A stretch of DNA of 11,918 bases from Bacillota bacterium (GTDB taxonomy: Bacteria; Bacillota; Clostridia; Acetivibrionales; DSM-2933), in contig JAUZPS010000092.1 of assembly GCA_030705945.1 (NCBI GenBank), forward strand, positions 1 to 11,918. Direction: 5' to 3'. The notes below the pieces were generated by a model. The model saw nothing but the letters and a program-made list of their open reading frames with translations. It was not told the origin of the DNA and ran no database searches. The position numbers and the translations under genes are program-made. Positions 6,443 through 11,918 of this stretch are shown piece by piece. Position 1 is the stretch's first letter. Every line of letters begins with the position of its first letter.

Positions 6443-7111
6443 TTCATATTGTTGTGTAATTATTATGTTCTCTTTGCTCACCCCCAATAGTTCATTGATT
6501 TTATTTTCTAACCGATTTTTTAATTTGCTGTCTACATTGTCTTCAGTTTTTTTAGTTTTTTGTTCCTGTTCATCATTAATATTCATATTCTGATTATTAC
6601 CTACCTTTATTTCCCCATTAGATTTTATCTGTATCTTTTCGATGCTCTTAACCTTATCAATTCCTTTCTTATCTCCCTTAATCTTCAAATTTATATACAC
6701 CCTGCTGATTTCCCCATATTTGCCCGAGCCCGAATCTTCATCTACGGATATATCAGCCTTTACATCCTCAATATTTTCTTCTTTTTTTAAATAGGTTTCC
6801 AACTGACCTATAATCTTTTGCCTATAAACTTCAATTACTTGATTTGACTGGTTTTTGCTAAGCAATTTGCTTTTTTGTTCAATATCCTTTTGGTTTATTT
6901 GAACCGATTCAGTAAATTCTAGGTCTTTTAAATCAACATCTTTATTTATGAACTTTAAAAAAGGCGTAATCAGAGTAATCATGATCAGAAAACCAGAAAC
7001 GAGGTTTATAAATTTTTTCATTTTACCTGAGGGCACCAATATTTCAAGTAAAACTATAAAAATTACCAATGTCACTATATTGACAGTCCAACCTCTCAAA
7101 AAGTCAATCAT
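6440..7111 (-). CDS. spoIIIAF: Stage III sporulation protein AF
   Basis: A 223-residue membrane protein of the spoIIIA complex. Two N-terminal transmembrane helices (about residues 8-25 and 34-54), separated by the conserved LVPSGKMKKFINLVSG motif, identify the family. The rest is a soluble, charged domain (55-223) ending in an ELLGVSKENIIITQQYE segment; SpoIIIAF soluble domains also adopt a ring-building fold related to SpoIIIAG. GGGAGGA lies 6-8 bases before the ATG. It begins 51 bases after spoIIIAE. The stop codon overlaps the right end of family A copy 1, so the extreme C-terminus may have been altered when the element arrived. Confidence 0.93.
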   Translation of the reverse strand: MIDFLRGWTVNIVTLVIFIVLLEILVPSGKMKKFINLVSGFLIMITLITPFLKFINKDVDLKDLEFTESVQINQKDIEQKSKLLSKNQSNQVIEVYRQKIIGQLETYLKKEENIEDVKADISVDEDSGSGKYGEISRVYINLKIKGDKKGIDKVKSIEKIQIKSNGEIKVGNNQNMNINDEQEQKTKKTEDNVDSKLKNRLENKINELLGVSKENIIITQQYE

Positions 7112-7162
7112 TTGCTTCCTCCCTAGTACCCCATAAAATTTACACGTTTTAGGGTCTCCTTA

Positions 7163-8395
7163 TTACCTTATCGCTGTTGATAAGCTGCTTGACGCTATTA
7201 TTGCAGTTACTGCTATCAAGAACATAAATGCTACACAAGCCACAACCCCTAAAACAAAAGTTAAAGATCCCGTAATATCATTTATACATTTAACAATTCT
7301 TTTTTCTGCAATTGGCTCAATTAACACACCGGTAATTTTGTATAGTGTAATAAGCGCAAAAATTTTAAGAATTGGTATTATACATATTGATACGATTCCT
7401 ATCATAACAGCAATTCCTGACGCGTTTTTAATGAGAAGCGCGCATCCTAAAACTGTGTCCGCGGCGTCAGCCAAATATTTTCCGGCAACAGGAATAAATG
7501 CCCCTATGGCAAATTTTGCGGTTTTACTTGACACACCATCGACAACAGCGCCAATTGTACCCTGAATAGTAATTATGGCAATGAATACAGTAAGAATAAA
7601 TCCAAGAATTACAGAGCCTGTCTGCTTTAAAAACGAAGCTAATTTGGATACTTGTACTTTGTCCGAAATATTGTTTACCATTGATAATACGGTTGAAATA
7701 AGAATTAATGGAATAAAAATATTCTTCATAATTGTTGCGGCTATTTCAACAATCATAACTAGAAGTGGCTGGAATACTCCTCCAGAAGTGACATTTCCGC
7801 TGGAAACAAGCAAGGTTATCAGCACCGGTATGGTTGCCTGCATAAAGTCCACCATATTGTCTATTATATCTCTTCCCATGATAAGGACTGAATTTAAGCT
7901 GACAATCAATACCGATACAATAACAATATAACAAATAAAAAACGCTAATTCTCCAACACTTTCACTTAAAAAAGATGCTTGAAGATTTTTAAGAATAGAA
8001 CATAAAACAACAAGTACTATTAATTTAATCAAGATATTTATATTTGAGTAGATCTCTTTAAACAGGTACCTCAAAATCCTATTTAAAAGACTTCCAAGGT
8101 TAAATTCAAATTTACCTTTTGCCGCGTCAACTATAAATCCTTCAGGATTATATTCAGGTACAAGTTCTTTTAAGCCCTCGCCAGAATGATTTTTCATCTG
8201 ATCCTCAATTTGGCGGGCTTCATCCGACTTTGCCTGTTCTTCCAAAACACCGCTTTCTTCATTTGGAGCATTCTCCGCATAAGAGTATGTACAATAGATG
8301 GCTTCTGAAATAATACATAAAATAATTAGTGTTAAGACTGATAACATTATGCTTTTAAGTATCTTTTTTAATTTAGAATAATTTGTTTTTTTCAT
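7163..8395 (-). CDS. spoIIIAE: Stage III sporulation protein AE
   Basis: A 410-residue polytopic membrane protein, the largest integral membrane component of the SpoIIIA apparatus, close to the family's length of about 400. An N-terminal hydrophobic segment (about residues 15-36), probably a signal sequence, is followed by a soluble stretch with LKELVPEYNPEGFIVDAAKGK. Many transmembrane helices then run from about residue 118 to 402. Conserved segments include GAVVDGVSSKTAKFAIGAFIPVAGKYLADAADTVLGCALLIKNA (282-325) and PIAEKRIVKCI. AGAGGA precedes the ATG. SpoIIIAE normally follows spoIIIAA-AB-AC-AD; here the upstream neighbour is a dacF-like gene, so the operon appears split. A weak sporulation-type promoter candidate lies about 55 bases upstream. 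Confidence 0.96.
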   Translation of the reverse strand: MKKTNYSKLKKILKSIMLSVLTLIILCIISEAIYCTYSYAENAPNEESGVLEEQAKSDEARQIEDQMKNHSGEGLKELVPEYNPEGFIVDAAKGKFEFNLGSLLNRILRYLFKEIYSNINILIKLIVLVVLCSILKNLQASFLSESVGELAFFICYIVIVSVLIVSLNSVLIMGRDIIDNMVDFMQATIPVLITLLVSSGNVTSGGVFQPLLVMIVEIAATIMKNIFIPLILISTVLSMVNNISDKVQVSKLASFLKQTGSVILGFILTVFIAIITIQGTIGAVVDGVSSKTAKFAIGAFIPVAGKYLADAADTVLGCALLIKNASGIAVMIGIVSICIIPILKIFALITLYKITGVLIEPIAEKRIVKCINDITGSLTFVLGVVACVAFMFLIAVTAIIASSSLSTAIR

Positions 8396-8449
8396 ACTAA
8401 TCCTCTTTTGTTATTTTCCATAGTTTTACATATCATATTTAATATATTA

Positions 8450-8476
8450 ATATTATGCTCTGTCCAACTTTATGAC
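8450..8476 (-). promoter_or_regulatory. Candidate sporulation (sigma-E-like) promoter for spoIIIAE
   Basis: On the minus strand, GTCATAAAG is followed after about 10 bases by CATAATAT. These resemble the sigma-E -35 (ATA-centred) and -10 (CATAcaaT) elements, but the spacing is about 2-3 bases shorter than usual. A promoter would be expected here because spoIIIAE has lost its usual upstream genes. This is a pattern match only. Confidence 0.25.
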
Positions 8477-8507
8477 AAAATCAATAGAAAAAATATAACA
8501 TTTCTTT

Positions 8508-8612
8508 TAGGGCGTTTCAAAAAATTCCTTGTTCAAGTTTATATGACGAAAAACCTTTATATCAAATTTTTGAAACGACCAGTTGACCAGTTACTTTATT
8601 GATACTACCTTA
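8508..8612. repeat. Family A inverted-repeat element, copy 2
   Basis: The hairpin is at 8510-8580. The left arm GGGCGTTTCAAAAA pairs with TTTTTGAAACGACC, with one base diverged from copy 1. The tail AGTTGACCAG...GATACTACCTTA matches copies 1 and 3 closely. It lies in the 298-base gap upstream of spoIIIAE, and its orientation matches copies 1 and 3. The remainder of that gap (8613-8693) holds no gene and no clear terminator for the dacF-like gene; only a weak GAGAT/ATCTC dyad is present. Confidence 0.8.
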
Positions 8613-8693
8613 CATAGTTATCTTTATTAGCCTAGTGAGACCCATCAAAGCAAACTTATATGAAACATGAGATTTGTTTATCTCTAGGAGGCG

Positions 8694-9893
8694 CTATTGC
8701 GGCTTCATAAATACAAACCAGCTTTGAAATATCTCCCTTATATAGTCAAGAACCCCTTTGTGAAGCACCTCATTTTTAGTTTTTATTTGCGATTGCGCAA
8801 GTACATTTCCATTCAAAATAAACTTAATGCTTCCTACCTCTATTTCCTTGCCAATTGGAGCATCTATGGTCTTGGGCAGCATAATTTCCGTTGTTAATGC
8901 TTTTACCTCATCATCTTTTAACGGATACTTTATTTCATCCACAGGACATATAGAAACAAGTTTGCTTTTCCCTTTAATAACTGGTATCCCTTTCAAATTC
9001 TCATCAAGCTTTAACAGAGTATGCTGCTTATAATTCGTGTAAGCATAATCCAGTATTTTTCTGCTGCTATCAGCTCTTATATTTCTGGTAGGACAGCCTA
9101 ACACAACAGATATCAATTTCCAGTCATTTCTCGTAACAGAGCATACAAGACATCTTCCGGCTTGACCGGTATAACCTGTTTTAATTCCATCTGCTCCAGG
9201 GTAAAACCCAAGCATTTCATTTGTGTTATACAAACTTCTTCCTGGAATTGAAGTAGATACAGTACTGCATATTTTAGCAAACTCAGGTATATTAAGCGCG
9301 TATCTTGCCATTTGTGAAAGCTCATTTGCTGTAGAATAGTGATCCTCAGAATCAAGTCCATGGGGAGTTTTGAAGTTCGTATTAACAAGTCCCATATCTT
9401 GAGCCTTTTTGTTCATCATTTCCACAAAGCTGTCCACATCCCCGCCAATATGCTCAGCTATTGCAATTGCCGCATCATTGCCTGAATTTAGCATCAAACC
9501 ATATAACAATTCTTTGAGGGTCAGCTTTTCACCCTCTCTAAGTTTGATAGTTGATCCTTTAATACTTGCAGCCCTTTTACTAACTGTAACCACATCATCA
9601 AGTTTTCCTTTTTCGAGAGCAATAATTGCTGTCATTATCTTTGTTGTGCTTGCAATAGCCTTTCTTTGGTCAGCGTTTTTTGAATACAATACCCTGCCGC
9701 TTTTTGCATCAACTACAATCGCTGCTTGAGCATTTATTACAGGAATGCTGGCGCTAACTGTTTTGCTTGTTGCTGCAAAAGCGTGTATATATGGCTGTCC
9801 TTCATATAAATCATCAGCAAATCCTGTTAAACATATATTAATGACCACCAAACAAATTAGCAGTATAGCAGCTTTGCTCTTTGTACAAACCAA
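8694..9893 (-). CDS. D-alanyl-D-alanine carboxypeptidase (DacF/DacB-type PBP5 family, peptidase S11)
   Basis: A secreted or membrane-attached serine carboxypeptidase that removes the terminal D-alanine from peptidoglycan stem peptides. Counted from the GTG at 9902, the three catalytic motifs are intact: S85-T-T-K88, S140-G-N142 and K241-T-G. A signal peptide occupies about residues 10-30. The C-terminus has an amphipathic anchor-like helix (DYIREIFQSWFVFMKPQ), as in PBP5-type enzymes. The longest frame starts with GTG at 9902, but no ribosome binding site precedes it. GAGGTG lies 5 bases before a TTG at 9893, so I start there (399 residues). In sporulators such enzymes shape spore cortex or vegetative wall; DacF is the likely counterpart, but the paralog is not certain. 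Its position before spoIIIAE is unusual. Confidence 0.92.
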   Translation of the reverse strand: MVCTKSKAAILLICLVVINICLTGFADDLYEGQPYIHAFAATSKTVSASIPVINAQAAIVVDAKSGRVLYSKNADQRKAIASTTKIMTAIIALEKGKLDDVVTVSKRAASIKGSTIKLREGEKLTLKELLYGLMLNSGNDAAIAIAEHIGGDVDSFVEMMNKKAQDMGLVNTNFKTPHGLDSEDHYSTANELSQMARYALNIPEFAKICSTVSTSIPGRSLYNTNEMLGFYPGADGIKTGYTGQAGRCLVCSVTRNDWKLISVVLGCPTRNIRADSSRKILDYAYTNYKQHTLLKLDENLKGIPVIKGKSKLVSICPVDEIKYPLKDDEVKALTTEIMLPKTIDAPIGKEIEVGSIKFILNGNVLAQSQIKTKNEVLHKGVLDYIREIFQSWFVFMKPQ

Positions 9894-9970
9894 TTTATTC
9901 ACCTCGACAATAATTATTTATATGAAAATATATGAATTAAACCATACTAATATAATAGTTTTGATTAATT

Positions 9971-10116
9971 AATGCAGATAAACCTTCAATCAGCTTTGAT
10001 ATATAAAAAGCAATTAATCTTTTACATTTGCCTATCACAAAATAACGTTAAAGCGTTCGTTATTTTGCTCCGTCAAATGTAAGATTAATAGTGCTTTTTA
10101 TATAGTAAAATGCAGA
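9971..10116. repeat. Family B long palindrome, copy 2
   Basis: An imperfect palindrome with arms of about 47 bases (10001-10047 and 10058-10104): ATATAAAAAGC outside, ATTAATCTT and ACATTTG in the middle, AAAATAACG inside, and a loop around TTAAAGCGTT. It is the same palindrome as in copy 1 but lacks that copy's outer ends and hairpin core. The 8-base AATGCAGA occurs at both 9971-9978 and 10109-10116, perhaps a target-site duplication. It lies between the dacF-like gene and the SASP gene, which are transcribed away from each other. Apart from it, the 9894-10253 gap shows only a CTTACTA resembling a sigma-G -10 at 10193. Confidence 0.7.
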
Positions 10117-10253
10117 CGTATTAACTGTATTTTTAATGTAAAATCTTTTTCGCAACTTATCTATATTTATTTTAAATAAAATCTATCCAAAACTTACTAC
10201 TTATAATCTATTTAATTCTAGCCAAAATAATATTAAGCAAGGAGGTGATATTG

Positions 10254-10466
10254 ATGTCAAATAACAATAACAACAGCAAAACACAATTCGATAATATGAA
10301 ATATGAAATAGCAAAAGAAATTGGTGTTAATTTAAAGCAGGGTTATAATGGTGATTTAACTGCAAGAGAAGCAGGTAAGGTTGGTGGAAACATAGTTAAG
10401 AAGGTTTTCCAGTCATACACTGGTAACAGCTACCCAACTGAAAAATTAAACGATACTTCAAGATAA
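10254..10466 (+). CDS. Small acid-soluble spore protein, alpha/beta type
   Basis: A 70-residue SASP that coats and protects spore DNA and is degraded at germination. After an Asn-rich start come MKYEIAKEIGVNLKQGYNGD (residues 15-34) and LTAREAGKVGGNIVKK (35-50), the two conserved DNA-binding segments. The germination protease (GPR) site is recognisable at YE-IAKE, although the usual SE is KE here. The ATG at 10254 follows AAGGAGGTGA (10239-10248) at ideal spacing; a GTG at 10245 in the same frame overlaps that site and is not the start. A clear terminator follows. SASP genes are normally transcribed by sigma-G in the forespore; CTTACTA at 10193-10199 resembles the -10, but no good -35 is seen. 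It is one of only two plus-strand genes in the window. Confidence 0.96.
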   Translation: MSNNNNNSKTQFDNMKYEIAKEIGVNLKQGYNGDLTAREAGKVGGNIVKKVFQSYTGNSYPTEKLNDTSR

Positions 10467-10483
10467 GTATAAAGTATAAAATG

Positions 10484-10516
10484 GCGGTCTCAAATTTAAT
10501 TTGAGGCCGTCTTTTT
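10484..10516 (+). terminator. Intrinsic terminator of the SASP gene
   Basis: GGCGGTCTCAAAT and ATTTGAGGCCGT form a 12-bp stem with two G-U pairs and a TTAA loop, followed by CTTTTT. It starts 17 bases after the SASP stop. Confidence 0.9.
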
Positions 10517-10541
10517 GTGAGCTTTGATATCTGTAATACCT

Positions 10542-10646
10542 AAGGGCGTTTCAAAAAATTCCTTGTTCAAGTTTATACGACGAAAACCCATCATATCAGG
10601 TTTTTGAAACGCCCAGTTGACCAGTTATTTTTTTGATAATACCTAA
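10542..10646. repeat. Family A inverted-repeat element, copy 3
   Basis: The hairpin is at 10544-10614 with perfect 14-bp ends (GGGCGTTTCAAAAA and its complement). The tail AGTTGACCAG...GATAATACCTAA matches copy 2 closely. It lies between the SASP terminator and the terminator of the CotF-like genes, in the same orientation as copies 1 and 2. Nothing else recognisable lies in the 10467-10786 gap apart from the two terminators. Confidence 0.8.
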
Positions 10647-10730
10647 TGTGTTTATTTTTATTACGAAACATATAGTTTTATTTGTTGAGCTAAACAGCCG
10701 AATAAGGTCTTTCCATTGTCTATATAAAAT

Positions 10731-10768
10731 TATAAAAAGCAGATAACTTTTGTCATCTGCTTTTTATA
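10731..10768 (-). terminator. Intrinsic terminator of the CotF-like operon, possibly bidirectional
   Basis: TATAAAAAGCAGAT (10731-10744) pairs perfectly with ATCTGCTTTTTATA (10755-10768) around a 10-base loop. The stem contains A- and T-runs on both sides, so it can work in either direction. It starts 18 bases past the stop of the minus-strand gene at 10787. Confidence 0.8.
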
Positions 10769-10786
10769 AAGACTATTATGTTTTAA

Positions 10787-11047
10787 TTAAGCATTTAACT
10801 TGCTAACTTCCTGCTGAGCTTTACTTAGTTCTTGTTGGCTTGCGTTCTGAGTCTGATACCAGCCTTTTTGAGCCATTATATCAAATATTTGCTTTTGGTG
10901 GCTAAATGTACTTGTAAGAATATTTGTAATGTCGTTTCTTAAAAACTGATTTGAACTTTCAAGAACTAAGTTTGTTAACGAAGATGCCGCGAGTTTGTGT
11001 TCATCCAATAAGATAGTCACAACTTCCTGATCAGTAATGCTTCTCAT
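10787..11047 (-). CDS. CotF-family spore coat protein (small)
   Basis: An 86-residue, mostly helical protein. It begins RSITDQEVVTILLDEHKLAASSL and continues LESSNQFLRNDITNILTSTFSHQKQIFDIMAQKGWYQ, the pattern of CotF-type coat proteins, where a ferritin-like helix pair ends in a KGWY motif. The tail is Gln/Ser-rich (ASQQELSKAQQEVSKL). AAGGAGG is close before the ATG at 11047. It is the second gene of a two-gene unit: the partner at 11060-11257 ends 12 bases upstream. The role in the coat is inferred from family membership; no catalytic residues are expected. Confidence 0.8.
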   Translation of the reverse strand: MRSITDQEVVTILLDEHKLAASSLTNLVLESSNQFLRNDITNILTSTFSHQKQIFDIMAQKGWYQTQNASQQELSKAQQEVSKLNA

Positions 11048-11059
11048 TTTTTATCCTCC

Positions 11060-11257
11060 TTATTGTAAATTTGCTGAGTTAATATGTTTTATTAAAGTTT
11101 GTAAATCACTCTGATGATCTCTCACCATCTGCTGGCATAAATTCTTAATCTGAGAATCAGTACAAATATCTGCGCAGCTCTCCATAAATTTAATGCTGTT
11201 TTGAGTCATCTTGATGTTGTCTTGAATTAGCATAAGTTCTTTTGAAGTTAATGACAT
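11060..11257 (-). CDS. Small CotF-like helical protein, partner of the downstream coat gene
   Basis: A 65-residue helical protein (SLTSKELMLIQDNIKMTQNS, then CADICTDSQIKNLCQQMVRDHQSDLQTLIKHI). The spacing of Cys, Gln and His residues and the MVRDHQSDLQTL stretch resemble the N-terminal helices of CotF/DUF-type spore coat proteins. With the next gene it may correspond to a CotF unit split over two small proteins. AAAGGAGG precedes the ATG at 11257. A TATAAT on the minus strand at 11331-11336 is a possible -10 about 75 bases upstream, without a good -35. Function is inferred from pairing and composition, so only moderate certainty applies. Confidence 0.65.
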   Translation of the reverse strand: MSLTSKELMLIQDNIKMTQNSIKFMESCADICTDSQIKNLCQQMVRDHQSDLQTLIKHINSANLQ

Positions 11258-11353
11258 ATTACGCCTCCTTTAATTAATTTTTTTTGTAATAACCAGCTCA
11301 TTACTTGGTTTATCCGGTATTGAACCGCTTATTATACAGTCCATATTTGAAAA

Positions 11354-11385
11354 ATCAGTTGATTTTAATACTAAAAATAACTGAT
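11354..11385. other. AT-rich stem-loop upstream of the CotF-like pair
   Basis: ATCAGTTGATTTT and TAAAAATAACTGAT are near-perfect inverted repeats with a very short loop. It lies about 100 bases upstream of the 11257 start, in a region without genes. It could be a terminator remnant or a protein-binding dyad. The rest of 11258-11439 shows nothing I can identify. Confidence 0.4.
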
Positions 11386-11439
11386 CGATTCAATATCGAT
11401 ATTTAGGTTTTACAATTTCTATAAATATATTCATTATAA

Positions 11440-11530
11440 GCAACCGAATATAAAGTTTTATATATGTTCGCTTTGAAAGGCCTTTTTCAGCTGTTTGGCG
11501 CAACAAATAAAACTAATTTTACATTTGGCT
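11440..11530. repeat. Family B element, copy 3 (short form)
   Basis: It begins GCAACCGAATATAAAGTTTTA and contains the core GTTCGCTTTGAAAGGCC (from 11466) and TTTTTCAGCTGTTTGGC, as in copies 1 and 4. It ends TTTTACATTTGGCT. The long palindrome found in copies 1 and 2 is missing, leaving 91 bp. The right end is joined directly to a family A fragment. Confidence 0.65.
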
Positions 11531-11573
11531 AGGGCGTTTCTGGTTAGGGCGTTTCAGAAAACTTGATATAATG
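11526..11573. repeat. Family A fragment, copy 4, opposite orientation, with 15-bp tandem duplication
   Basis: AGGGCGTTTCAGAAAACTTG followed by ATATAATGGG matches the complement of the right arm of copy 1, so it is a truncated copy in reverse orientation. Just before it, TGGCTAGGGCGTTTC (11526-11540) and TGGTTAGGGCGTTTC (11541-11555) form a tandem duplication of 15 bases with one mismatch, spanning the junction with family B copy 3. No second arm is found nearby. Confidence 0.6.
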
Positions 11574-11697
11574 GGATAAGCTCGTTTATTACGAAATAGA
11601 TAGGCAAATTTCAAATACATAAGAAAAATAATATCGGGAAAATTATTTATATTATATATTTTTATATATTTATTATTAATGTCAGTAAAAAATATAT
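11574..11697. other. AT-rich stretch without genes
   Basis: Nearly pure A/T between the family A fragment and family B copy 4, especially 11634-11697. I see no reading frame with a ribosome binding site, no clear terminator and no promoter I would defend. Confidence 0.5.
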
Positions 11698-11836
11698 ACC
11701 AAACTGTATAGTTTTAAATAAGTTCGCTCTGAAAAGCCATTTTTCAGCTGTTAAGAGCAACTAGTATTAAAATCATTATTAACCTTACATTTAGCAGTCA
11801 AAATATATAGTATAAAACTAATTTTACATTTGGTTG
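11698..11836. repeat. Family B element, copy 4
   Basis: A 139-bp element with inverted ends: ACCAAACTGTATAGTTTTA at the left, and AAAACTAATTTTACATTTGG with TTG at the right. It contains the hairpin core GTTCGCTCTGAAAAGCC (from 11722), where TGAAAA pairs with TTTTCA. TTAACCTTACATTTAGC resembles one arm of the long palindrome of copies 1 and 2, so this looks like a copy that lost the other arm. Its right end is about 30 bases upstream of the start of the last gene. Confidence 0.7.
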
Positions 11837-11867
11837 TCTATAAATACAAGATTGAAAGGATGATTTT

Positions 11868-11918
11868 GTGTTAGTAGTATTTATTAGAACTCTAATACTT
11901 TTTACAATAGTAGTTATA
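11868..11918 (+). CDS. DUF421/YetF-like membrane protein, first 17 codons
   Basis: A GTG start at 11868 is preceded by GAAAGGA at a spacing of 7 bases. The 17 codons up to the window edge read VLVVFIRTLILFTIVVV plus an Ile, with the initiating GTG read as Met. A hydrophobic start with an early FIRT followed by a first transmembrane helix is characteristic of DUF421 (YetF/YdfS/YrbG) proteins. Members occur in Bacillota spores, and some influence spore properties and germination; that role is only a guess here. The identification rests on very few residues. Confidence 0.45.
   Translation, partial: MLVVFIRTLILFTIVVI

Noticed and set aside
6309..6593. A 94-residue plus-strand frame across family A copy 1
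   Set aside because: It is made of repeat sequence plus antisense of spoIIIAF; its reading frame is not conserved between repeat copies.
8408..8602. A 64-residue plus-strand frame across family A copy 2
   Set aside because: It has no ribosome binding site, and the sequence is not kept as a frame in the other copies; the bases are better explained by the repeat.
8640..8690. Terminator for the dacF-like gene
   Set aside because: Only a 5-bp GAGAT/ATCTC stem is present and no T-run follows on the minus strand.
8697..8897. A 66-residue plus-strand frame preceded by AGGAGG at 8685
   Set aside because: The Shine-Dalgarno-like sequence looks good, but the frame lies wholly antisense to the dacF-like gene and resembles no family I know.
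9113..9388. A 91-residue minus-strand frame inside the dacF-like gene
   Set aside because: It is an alternative frame of a gene with all three catalytic motifs intact, so there is no frameshift to explain it.
10193..10199. A sigma-G promoter for the SASP gene (CTTACTA)
   Set aside because: The -10 resemblance is fair, but no TGAATA-like -35 is found at 17-18 bases, so I did not list it as a feature.
6337..11573. Family A repeats as a CRISPR array, because of their GTTTCAAAAA-containing ends
   Set aside because: Copies are about 2 kb apart with genes between them, show internal conservation rather than unique spacers, and no cas gene is present.

Overview
The window suggests a low-GC, spore-forming member of the Bacillota, most likely class Clostridia. 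It carries the second half of the spoIIIA sporulation operon, an alpha/beta small acid-soluble spore protein (SASP), two CotF-like coat proteins, and the typical clostridial run Asp23-AmaP-DUF2273-nusB-xseA-xseB-ispA. Intergenic DNA is very AT-rich. No phage, plasmid, CRISPR or rRNA/tRNA genes were seen.

Layout. Positions 1-4350 hold a minus-strand housekeeping block, read right to left: an Asp23/Gls24 protein, its membrane anchor AmaP, a DUF2273 membrane protein, nusB, xseA, an antibiotic-biosynthesis-monooxygenase-fold protein, xseB and the 5' part of ispA. Positions 4813-8395 hold spoIIIAH, AG, AF and AE, also minus strand; in transcription order AE-AF-AG-AH. These encode parts of the SpoIIIA-SpoIIQ channel between mother cell and forespore. 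Positions 8694-9893 hold a DacF-type D-Ala-D-Ala carboxypeptidase (minus strand). A plus-strand SASP gene with a strong ribosome binding site and terminator follows at 10254-10466. Then come two small CotF-family genes on the minus strand (10787-11257). The first 17 codons of a plus-strand DUF421/YetF-like membrane protein run off the right edge.

The genes are conventional. What is unusual is the intergenic DNA. Two families of non-coding, inverted-repeat-bounded elements fill most of the larger gaps. Family A is about 105 bp, with GGGCGTTTCAAAAA termini; it has three near-full copies and one partial copy in the opposite orientation. Family B is modular, 91-201 bp, with ACCAAATGTA-like ends, a small conserved hairpin core and, in some copies, a very long palindrome; four copies were found. 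A third short repeat (family C, about 40 bp) occurs twice in the housekeeping block. One family A copy sits so tightly between spoIIIAF and spoIIIAG that it appears to supply the spoIIIAF stop codon.

The four upstream genes spoIIIAA-AD, which normally precede spoIIIAE, are not next to it; a dacF-like gene is there instead. Two family A copies in the same orientation flank the dacF-SASP segment, which suggests rearrangement through these repeats, but the window cannot prove this. Several gene starts are placed by ribosome binding site rather than by the longest reading frame (xseB, xseA, amaP, spoIIIAH, the dacF-like gene and the SASP gene).
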